Positions 55,730 to 64,000 of a stretch of DNA of 64,000 nt are shown in pieces. This stretch comes from Piezodorus guildinii. Its lineage: Eukaryota > Arthropoda > Insecta > Hemiptera > Pentatomidae. The notes below the pieces were generated by a model, which saw only the letters and a list, made by a program, of their open reading frames with translations, made no database searches and was not told the origin of the DNA. Position numbers and translations under genes: made by a program. The DNA lies in NCBI GenBank assembly GCA_023052935.1, contig CM041292.1, positions 86,349,169 through 86,413,168 of the forward strand, given 5' to 3'. Each line of letters begins with the position of its first letter. Position 1 is the first letter of the stretch.

Positions 55730-56369
55730 ATTTTTACTTCAATGTTAAGATGAAAACAAAATACTTAGACATTAATTTTAATAACAAACGCCCAACATGG
55801 AATCCTCATACTAGACTGAAACGACAGGAAACTGCTCGTAGATACAGATTACTACAACACTTACTAGACAAACGCTCAAAACTTCCTACTTACTACAAAA
55901 TACTCATTTATATCACAATTATCAGGCATATTTGGACCTATGGAATTGAGCTATGGGGGTCTACTAAACCATCGAATTCCTCTCGCATCCAATCCTTGCA
56001 GTCCAAAATCCTTCGTAAAATCCTCAATGCTCCTTACTTTGTTACTAATAAAATCATCCATAAAGACCTAAATATCCCATTAGTTGAAGACTTGGCCCGT
56101 TACAGATATACCTCTTTTCATTCCAAACTCCCTGCCCACTCAAACCCGCTTATCCGTGACCTCTCCACCATATTTATTCCCCACAACCCACCGAGGCGCC
56201 TTAAAAGAAGATGGCCAAGAGACCTCCTAACATAAGACATTGGAGTGCTATCAATGGGTAGTTTCTTCTCAGGACTACCATGTGTACTAATCATATATAC
56301 AGCCTATTTACTTGTTGTATTTATTTAATACAGTTGTAAATTTCTTTAAATAAATAAAAAAAAAAAAAC
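55730..56369 (+). pseudogene. 5'-truncated LINE 3' end, family b
   Basis: Open from MKTKYLDINFNNKRPTWNPH to PPRRLKRRWPRDLLT with a stop at 56233-56235, then a 3' UTR with AATAAA and a tail of about 12 A. It matches the family b fragment at 9628-10049 and, more distantly, the last 150 residues of the full-length ORF2s (TWNPHTRLKRQE). The frame remains open because the insertion is short and fairly young; the upstream RT motifs are missing. The 5' break lies near 55665-55740. Confidence 0.85.
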
Positions 56370-57053
56370 AATTTTAATAAATTTTATTTATGAGAATAAA
56401 ATTCATATCCATCCAATTAATAACTTTTTGATTACTTATCTATTCTGATTATATAAACGGCCTCTAAAAGTTTTAAAGACAGAATAGTCGTTGGTAGATA
56501 GATAATGTTCAACTGTATATCATCGTAGGTTTATTAAGTATAGTGTAAATAATGTTATGAATTTTAATGTGATCGTTGATCTAGGATTTTATCACTACAG
56601 GCCTAGAAGGAATTATGATGGAGGCATATTAGCTATAACGAATGGCCATAACGAGGTGAAAAGTGACCTAGATGTAGATATGATTAAGAATAAAAGATGG
56701 AAGAGGAGATTTTGACGGGCATTAATGTTTTGGGTGGTTGTGTTGTTTTGTGCTCCGGTGGCGTGCCCTTTAGGAGAGGTAATAGATTCAAGAAAAAGGG
56801 TTATTGATGACCCGGGTCGTCGGGTTTTTGTCCCCTCTCGGCTCTCAAAGAAGATTTGTACCTCTCGTGTTTTCATTCATGCCCTTTGTCCCCCTATTGT
56901 AGGAATAGCTCTCCTAGCATACTACATCAGCTAGGTAGCTTATGTCACAGTCGCTCCTCATATTACGCCATCATATCTAAGAATTAGTCTCTATGTTGTT
57001 CATATTAAAAAGTATTTAATATAACATCTGAAAGTAACCTTGATGCCAACCAT
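56370..57053. other. Non-coding, GC-richer patch at 56700-56900
   Basis: An open frame crosses the patch (56725-56934) but shows no known motif and no repeat match. The right end is the TSD of LINE copy 3 (57054-57066). Confidence 0.35.
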
Positions 57054-57521
57054 AATATTGGTTATTTTTTTTTATTTTATTTTTTTTTTTTTTTATTCGT
57101 ATATATTACAATTTGTCATAATAGACAATAATAATAGTGCTACAGGATCTCATTCGTACAATATTTACAATATAAACAAAAGGAAAGTCAAATTACATAA
57201 AATCAAATCAAAATAAGTAAGCGTATACAATAACAAAATTAAGTAGACAAAATAAATACAAATAAATGAAGTTAACAAATAAATAAACAAAACATGTCAC
57301 ATTCATACCTATGTACAATATTTACAATCAGCTCGGGAACCCCGGACGGGGCTTGTCCCCCCACTTGTGGAAGGACAAGCAGAGTCCAAAGGATCCCAGC
57401 GCCTCCCTCTCAGCCGCATCACTGGTGAGAGCCAGCGGAAGCTAAGTGAGAGCGCCATAGCCACAATCACACCGCACTTGAGAGGAGAATCTGACCAGTG
57501 TCAGAACTCCAGCATATGTAT

Positions 57522-60206
57522 TTACAATATATCTCGGGGCCAATGCCGTTTCAACCTTCTAGGTGGGTTGTATGGATGAGTGGAGCTGGATAGGGATCGT
57601 GCTAAAGGATTAGGATGATGAATGAGGTTCTGATGGAATTTGGAAAATTTGGATGGAATTAGGTTTGAAATAAATGGAACATTAAGGTCGTGGTGCAAGG
57701 TATAGTTGGATACATAATAAGGAGCATTTACTATTATTCGGAGGACTTTGGATTGAAAGGATTGAATGCGTTTGATGTTAGAACGTTTAGCTGTCCCCCA
57801 CAGTTCAAGTCCGTAGGTCCAGATGGGCTTCAGTATTGTCTTATAAATTAATAATTTGTTCTCAACTGTAAGTTCAGATTTTCTGTTTAATAGTCTGTAT
57901 AACTGTCCGAATCGTCGATTGAGTTCTTTTCTTTTAAGTCTTGTATGTGGGTTCCACGTCAGTCTTTTGTCTAGTAGTAAGCCAAGATAGCGGACTGTAT
58001 CTGAAGAAGGAATAGGAATGGAATTGAAGTAAACTGGCGGACAGGAGTTTCGTCGAAGAGTAAAGGTTACGTGTTTGCATTTGGCCTCGTTCACCTTTAT
58101 GCGCCAAGCACCACACCAGTCTTCGATAAGACAAAGGTGTCTCTGCAGGATTAAGGATGCTGTTTCGGGATCGGAACTGGATGATAGGATGGCGGTGTCG
58201 TCGGCAAATGTTGCTAGAAAGGTGTCAGGATGATTAGGAATATCAGCGGTGTAAAGGATGTAGAGAACGGGTCCCAGGACGCTGCCCTGAGGAACACCGG
58301 CCTCAACGGGATAACAGTTGGAAAATTCTACACCACAGCGTACTTGAAAGGAGCGGTTTGAGAGATAGGATCTTAGAATGAGGTAGAGAGACTGGGGTAA
58401 ATGCGTTTTAAGCTTGAAGAGTAATCCAGCGTGCCATACCCGGTCAAAAGCTTGCGCTATGTCCAGAAACGCACCAGAACAATACTCTTTGCATTCGAGG
58501 GCTGAGGAAATATGGTCTACAACTCGGAGTCCTTGTTGAACAGTGGAATGATGAGAACGGAAACCAAACTGGTGGGAAGGAAGGTTGTGAGATTCTAATA
58601 TAGGCAGGATTCGTTTTAGAAGGAGCTTTTCGAAGATTTTTGATAGGATGGGGAGTAGACTAATAGGTCTGTAGGATGAAGTGTTACTGGAAGGTTTACC
58701 TGGTTTTAGGAATAGAATGATTGTGGAATGCTTCCACAAGATAGGAAAATAGGTGGTGCGAAGGATGCAGTTGTAGATGTATGTAAGAAAAATAATGGCT
58801 TTCTGGGGAAGTTGTCGCAGGATCTGGGGAGTAAGGAGATCATTTCCAGGGGATTTACGAAGTGTCGGTTTTTGAAGAAGATATTTCACCTCAGATGGAT
58901 TAATAGCTTTAGGAGGTAGGGAAAGAGGTATTGGTGAGAAAAGGAATTCTTGAACTGTTGTGGTATGATTTCTGTTGGATTCCGGGTGAGGAGTGAATAC
59001 TTTGGAGAGGTGTGTGGCGAATTCCTCGGCTTTATCTTCATCAGACGCAGCCCAGGAGTCATCACCACGCCGGAGAGGATGGGAAACTTTGTGGTATTTG
59101 AGGATCTTTTTGGTCACATTCCACAGGGAATTATCTCGAGCTGATAGAGAGGAGAGGTAGGAATTAAAGGACTGGGAACGGAAGGTCGCCAACTCCCGCT
59201 TTAATTGCTTACAATAAAAGTTATAGGAACGGCGATCTGTTGGGTGTCGGGTTCTTTGCCATAATGATCTGGCTCGGCGTTTTGCATGGATGAGGTCAGC
59301 TAGGTGTTAAGGTAAATGGTTTTGCTGAGGAGTTCTATTGGAGTGCTTAGGAGAGGAGGCAGTCCAGACAGCTTGCTGAATGGCGGTAGTAAAGGAGTAG
59401 ACGGAATCATCAAGGTCATCCGGTGTTTTGAGGGTCACAGTGAGGTCAATATTATCGGTGAGGATTTGGCGGAAGAGGTTCCAGTTGACAGGGCCTCGGA
59501 TAAATGAAGGTGGAATGGGTTTCGGAATAGGAGTTAGGGATACTTTAAGGATCAGTGGACTATGGTCAGAGGATAGTTCATCAAGGCGAGTTACGGAATA
59601 GTTCAGGGAGCCTAATCCGCTGTGGATGAAGAAGTCGAGGATATCTGGATTACGGTTAGGATCTGTTGGCCAGTAGGTAGGGGAGTCAGGAGGTAGGAGG
59701 TTAAAATTTCGGGAATTCAGAGCAGTCAGCAAATTTCTTCCACGAGAATTCGTGGTTCTAGAACCCCACTGCTGGTGCTTGGCGTTTAGATCTCCACCCA
59801 GAATAAAATGATTTCCTAGGGAATCCAGGAAGGATGCAAATTCGGTGTTGGAAATGGAGTGTTTGGGAGGGCAATATGCTGATGTAATAGTTACCGGATA
59901 GGAAAAAGTCTTGATTACTATTGCTGTGGCTTGCAGGAAATCATAGGTAGGAAGTGGAAGTAAATGATGAGAGAGGGATTGGTGGACAATGATAGCAGAA
60001 CCGGCATGAGCTTTGCCGTCTGGGTGGTCTGTACGGTATGTTATGTACTGCGGTATTTTGAAAAGCTGTTTAGTGGTTAGTCTAGTTTCAGTAATAAGTG
60101 CAACGTCAATTGTTTTGTCTTGCAACAACGCTGTCAGTTCGTCAGTGTGATTTCTAACACCATTCGCATTCCAAAGGAGAATGGATAAGGAATTAGGTGA
60201 GGTCAT
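57522..60206 (-). pseudogene. LINE copy 3 ORF2 (EN-RT, one in-frame stop)
   Basis: 894 codons, collinear with copy 1. A single CAA-to-TAA change at codon 300 (in HLP-stop-HLADLIHAKR) separates an intact endonuclease half (WNANG, ITE, AYCPP, GGDLN, SDH) from an intact RT half (FLDIAQAFD, GVPQGSVLGP, FADD). The position before the endonuclease DLN motif is G instead of A. Motif A lacks the 8-residue insertion of copy 2. The C-terminal half shares with copy 2 residues such as LCLIEDWC, WRIKVNE and LKRKELNRR. Not a pair of genes: both pieces are in one frame. Confidence 0.92.
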
Positions 60207-61523
60207 TTATGGTTTTTGTAAGGCAGGAATGAGATTTGATACAAGGTTCGTAAGGAGTGATATTAGAGGCATAACGAGGGATTTGATTTCGGAGATGAAG
60301 GATGTCATGAGACTGGTAAGGTCTGTGACATTTGATGGAGAAGGGATATGAGAAATTTGATGTTGAGGAGTTTTTTGAAGAGTAGGTAAACTTTGAGGGA
60401 TAGATTGTTGTACAATAGATTGAGAAAGTTGAGGAAAAAGTTGTTCCGGCAGTGCCTCGACTTCATGATTCTGGTTTCCACCTCCAAGCAAGTGGGCAAA
60501 TGATACGTTAGAATTTACAAGTTTAGATGGTTCTCTTCTGCTTCTGGTTGGTACAGCTGTTTCATTCGGATCCTGAGGTTTTTGGTATCTGGTTCTGAGT
60601 TTCTTGTAGATTTCACATCCCTTGTAGTTAGCCGGGTGGTCCTTGAGGCACAGAGCACATACAGCGGGTGTAGATCTTGATCTTGTACATTCTTCTGTTT
60701 TATGCTGTTCACCGCATTTCACACAGCGTGGTATGTGATGTCAATAACTTTTGGTATGACCATATGCCTGACAGTTATGACACTGAACTATTTCCCTCTT
60801 TGTGTAAGGTTTTTCAACTTTTACACGGGTATAGTACAGTCTACTGAGGTCATAGATTTTTTCGACTCCTGCTGATGGTTCCAAGTCCACGAAGAATAGA
60901 GGCAGTGGACTTTTATCTTTTAGAACGTTGGTGACTTGCCTCACTTGGAATCCTAATTCTGTCAGTTCTTCTTTGATAGCTTCAACGGGTGTTGAGGAAT
61001 GTAGGTTTCTGATTACGACCCTTAATGCTCTCTCCTGGCGCAGCTGATAAGTATGAAAGTCAGCTTTGGTCTCAGTCAGATATTTTACAATCTTTATGTA
61101 GGTTTCAGCAGTAGTCGGAGATATTTTAGTATCATTGGTTCTACTTATACAATAATAACTATTAGGATCAGTTACTTTGTTTAAATGCGCACACATCAGT
61201 TTAAAATTTTTAATATTTTTAACAAATATTGGTGGAGGTAGTGGTTCCCTGGGTATAGGAGAAGATTCCATGGTTTCTTTTTCATTTTGGAGGATCTCAA
61301 ATGGATTCGGTGTAAAAAACGGGGATTCATCAGTTATTCCTTGTGATGATGTGCTGGGCTGTGGTTCAGATCCTAATGAGGTAGCTGACGCGGTCGCTGG
61401 TGGAATTATTTTTTTATTTTGTTCACGGCGGGGTCTCTGTTTTGTAGGAGACGAGTTAGAACCTACAGATCTAGATCTTTTACTTGCAGACTTTGAGGAC
61501 ATGACTTGATGAAAATATCTCAT
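60207..61523 (-). pseudogene. LINE copy 3 ORF1 (Gag, one in-frame stop)
   Basis: 438 codons, collinear with copy 1 and differing from it at few positions (for example V for A at 20, I for M at 39, E for Q at 76). TGC to TGA replaces C261, the last ligand of the first zinc knuckle, so the product would end after 260 residues without knuckles 2 and 3. The frame is otherwise open to the TAA-ATG junction. Confidence 0.92.
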
Positions 61524-61941
61524 TGATTAAGAAAATAATAATAATAAATAAATAATGAGATAAGAATTAAAGATAAAAGAAAGATAAGTTAACGAAAAGC
61601 AAGCCCCAGCTTGCCGAGCTAGCGGCAATCAGCTGATCAGTGACCCTCCTATCACTTTTTCGTGATTGTACAAAGTAAATTATGACTTTGCTTACCGAAA
61701 TTTCTCCAATATTCACTGCCGTAGTATTCCTGAGGTTTAGTGATGTTCTCCAGACTGAATTCAAGCGAATTCCTACTGAAAAAAGCAAAAATCTGAGAGA
61801 CGATGTAACGTATGACTGTTATCATCGAGCGCATCAGCTGATTTGAATATTGGTTATTAAAATGGTCTATAGGCTAACAAAGAAATCAGTTTTTTTTTTT
61901 CTTCCAAAACCAATAAAAAATACATAAAACATACAAATCCG

Positions 61942-62627
61942 TTTTTACTTTCGCTTACCTGTGTATGAAATATATAGTAAAGGAAAAGTATTGCGATCGA
62001 AAAAATTTTCGAATTCGAGTTTTCATCGCAAATGCCGTTGTTTTAGGGTCCCCTGTGTGTGTGTGTGTGGGTGTATGTGTGTGTCCATATGTGGCAACTC
62101 TAGGGCAAAAACTAAAAGTCGTACGAAACTGAAATTTCATTTTTAAGACAACTATACGCCCGAGATGTTACAGCAAAATTGTCATCAAAATCAGCTAACC
62201 AGAGGAACTATTTTACCATGCACTTTGGACCTTTTTCGGATTTTCTTAACTAAACTAAATGATAATCAACTGAAATAAAAAAGTGCAAAAGTATTTTTAT
62301 ACGATTTTTTTTTTTTTTTTTTGTAAGATTAAATCATAATATATATGTAACGTATAATATACCGTTGCAAAGCTCACAATTTAGGAAAAAATATTATATT
62401 ATACATAATGTTGTAAAATGTAATGAAGAGTGATGAAAAGCATATAAAATTAACTGATTTGGATAATAATACAATACATTATTAAATAAAATACACGTTT
62501 ACATCGAAAATCAATTAAACTAATTCTTTGAATTTATATGATCTCTAGCGGTATTTAAAAAATCTTAAATTGACTTAGAATACGGAAGTAAGTGAAAGTC
62601 GTGTGTTGCGTGCACCAATTTTTTTTC
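61942..62627 (+). mobile_element. Repeat family H, copy D (uninterrupted, internally shortened)
   Basis: Starts TTTTTACTTTCGCTTACCTG, ends GGAAGTAAGTGAAAGTCGTG then GCGTGCACCAA. It contains GACAACTATACGCCCGAGAT and TATACCGTTGCAAAGCTCAC, in the same order as copy C, but lacks about 200 bp of the middle. It has a GT-rich microsatellite at about 62053-62083 where copy A has a shorter one. No insertion is seen. Confidence 0.7.
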
Positions 62628-62864
62628 CTATAATTTACTCTAAGGCAATGGTTTCCAACAAAAAACTTAACAAAAAACAGCAAATCCATTCAGACAAGAA
62701 CACTCTATCGGTGAATTATATCATTCCAAATGTCTCTCCGAGCCAAAAGTAAAAGTATTTTTACATTTACGGGAAAAATAAAATTATTTTCTATTCATAT
62801 TTAAAAACATTAATGTATTAAATGAGAAGGTCTAGTTAACAAATAAAAACAAATTTATTGTGGA

Positions 62865-62970
62865 TGTAATTAGTTGACCGTTGAGATTTACTGGAAGGAA
62901 TTAGTCCGGGTGGCGGTCATTAAATGAAACAACTAAATAGTTTCAACTATTTATTGTTTGCCAACGTTAT
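62865..62970. repeat. Half-copy of the 30.6-kb MITE-like element
   Basis: TTAGTTGACCGTTGAGATTT, then GGTGGCGGTCATTAAATGAA and CAACTAAATAGTTTCAACTA. The first part matches the left flank at 30605-30645. The second matches the reverse complement of the right arm at 30790-30845, so the inner part is inverted relative to the 30.6-kb copy. Confidence 0.6.
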
Positions 62971-62982
62971 GTTCCAAACCAT

Positions 62983-63069
62983 AAGAAAAGACTAATCGCT
63001 GAATCCGTCCACATCCACCTCCAATCCAATCCTGTTAACCACAAAACTCCATATATAGCCACATATTAA
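62983..63069 (+). pseudogene. Possible retroelement C-terminal scrap
   Basis: 28 residues beginning KKRLIAESVHIHLQSNPVNH, then a stop. The pattern A/I-E-S-x-H-I followed by N-P-x-N reminds me of the end of GIY-YIG domains in Penelope-like elements. It is too short to be sure and could be chance. Confidence 0.2.
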
Positions 63070-63630
63070 ACTCTATTAAGTAGCATATTTTCTCTGTCTA
63101 TCCCACTATATATATTTTTTTGTTTTTCATTATTATTGTTTGTTGTTTTGTTTTTATTTATTTTTTATTTTTATTATTTATTTTTTTTTTTTTATATTTT
63201 TTTTTTATCTTTTTAAATCTATTTTAGGTATCCATATAATTCTATATATGTATTTATTTTGTTTTGTTTATGTATTTAAAATTTTCTAAATGTCTTTACT
63301 ATTCAATTTATTCCAACTTGTATTTATGTTTATTTAACTTTTTTATCAACCTGTAAGATTTGTCAATTAGTGTATTTTACAATGTTCCATTATTATTTTT
63401 CCCACCCTGTTATCTTTGGATACCTTTAACAGAATTAGGGATAATTAAGTTGGGAGGTACAGTCAGTTTTTCTCCATATACGTCTTCCATCACTATTATA
63501 TAGGTGATATTTCAAGAATTAAATTAGAATTTTTTATTTTTTTTTTGTTTTTTTTAGCCTGTATCAATATTATAATCATAAGTTAAATTTCATTGATTCT
63601 TTGTATGGTAGTATTGATTTATGAACAATT
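63070..63630. other. T-rich, no gene recognised
   Basis: Runs of T broken by A, then ordinary AT-rich sequence up to the 3' end of the next LINE. Nothing can be assigned. Confidence 0.4.
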
Positions 63631-64000
63631 TTATTCAGTAAAATTACAATCTGTCCCAATTTGGACATTAATAGTAGTGCTGAAAGATATCATACATACT
63701 ACATTCATACAATATTTACACGGAATAAAATTACAATAAAATATATACACAATAATGAATCAATACAATAGTCAAGAATTCACTTATACCTATATACACA
63801 TACACACACTCATACGTACATCACATTGAGTGGAGAATCTAGCCAGTGCTAGAACTCCAATGTATTTACAACAGGTCGCGGGGCCACTGCCGTTTCAACC
63901 TTCTAGGTGGGTTGTATGGATGAGTGGAGCTGGATAGGGATTGAGCTAGAGGATTAGGATGATGAAATAGGTTCTGGTGGAATTTGGAAAATTTGGATGG
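63631..64000 (-). mobile_element. LINE copy 4, 3' end, running off the window
   Basis: 3' UTR (63631-63865) of the copy 1 type, including TGTCCAAATTGGGACAGATT read on the minus strand, and the last 44 codons of ORF2. It is closer to copy 1 than to copies 2 and 3. Whether it is full length cannot be seen. The 3' end lacks a long A run (GAATAAAATTGTTC). Confidence 0.88.
63866..64000 (-). CDS. LINE copy 4 ORF2, C-terminal 44 codons (partial)
   Basis: Reads PSKFSKFHQNLFHHPNPLAQ and on to PPRRLKRQWPRDLL, with TAA at 63866-63868. It matches copy 1 apart from a few residues. The open frame continues beyond the window edge, so intactness is unknown. Confidence 0.85.
   Translation of the reverse strand, partial: PSKFSKFHQNLFHHPNPLAQSLSSSTHPYNPPRRLKRQWPRDLL

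Larger units (their letters stand above)
57067..61845 (-). mobile_element. Full-length jockey-clade LINE, copy 3 (minus strand)
   Basis: Flanked by a perfect 13-bp TSD AATATTGGTTATT at 57054-57066 and 61846-61858. The poly(A) tail (as T) is at about 57067-57098, the 3' UTR at 57099-57521 matches copy 2, and the 5' UTR is at 61524-61845. ORF lengths equal copy 1 with no indels, but each ORF has one nonsense mutation. Gag is nearly identical to copy 1, whereas the RT C-terminal half and 3' UTR side with copy 2. Confidence 0.93.

Noticed and set aside
56725..56934. 69-codon ORF in a GC-richer patch
   Set aside because: No recognisable motif, no repeat match and no sign of splicing or codon constraint. 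Too weak to call a gene.
57522..60206. Two separate genes (endonuclease 59307-60206 and RT 57522-59192)
   Set aside because: Both pieces are in the same frame and collinear with the 894-codon ORF2 of copy 1; one CAA-to-TAA change explains the gap.

Overview
The window is AT-rich eukaryotic DNA, most likely from an arthropod and probably an insect. The basis is jockey-clade non-LTR retrotransposons with X-element-like Gag, a D34D mariner, three tRNA-derived SINE families and a repeat whose ends match ones I know from insect genomes. I cannot name the order or species. I found no convincing host gene. Nearly everything recognisable is mobile DNA, layered insertion into insertion, separated by AT-rich sequence.

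0-21 kb: a full-length, apparently intact jockey-clade LINE (560-5141, 11-bp target-site duplication, TSD) with Gag (438 aa) and endonuclease/reverse transcriptase (894 aa) ORFs. SINEs, 3' fragments of two related LINE families (one a 5'-inverted, twin-priming-type copy at 12.9-13.8 kb) and a diverged tandem duplication follow. A second full-length LINE lies at 15696-20508; both its ORFs are open, but it has 8 extra codons in RT motif A.

21-41 kb: a nest of repeats. A family called H here (inverted AGGTAAGTGAAAGT-type ends) occurs four times in the window. Two copies carry a Gag-only retroposon, inserted at nearly the same place but in opposite orientations. SINEs, a 62-bp LINE stub with a perfect TSD, a polyadenylated insertion, a mariner split by a SINE, a palindromic MITE and several reverse-transcriptase relics are layered in.

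41.9-54.3 kb: the most striking object, a 12.4-kb foldback element inserted in an old RT pseudogene whose two halves flank it. Each end has about six 21-bp subterminal repeats, then about 250 bp of unique sequence. Inside, 109-bp satellite monomers run in opposite directions around a 0.2-kb spacer: about 7 on the left and over 50 on the right. The inner edge of the right arm has 3- and 4-monomer higher-order units, and the middle is nearly uniform. From about 49.1 to 53.8 kb the monomers become a deletion-ridden skeleton that looks more like assembly-consensus error than biology.

54-64 kb: the other half of the RT pseudogene, another LINE 3' fragment, and a third full-length LINE on the minus strand (57067-61845, 13-bp TSD, one nonsense codon in each ORF) that looks like a mosaic of the first two lineages. 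Then come another H copy and the 3' end of a fourth LINE running off the window.

All three full-length LINEs keep ORF1 and ORF2 in the same frame, separated only by TAA directly followed by ATG. Copy 1 is the only plausible autonomous element seen; the Gag-only retroposons and SINEs would need enzymes supplied in trans.
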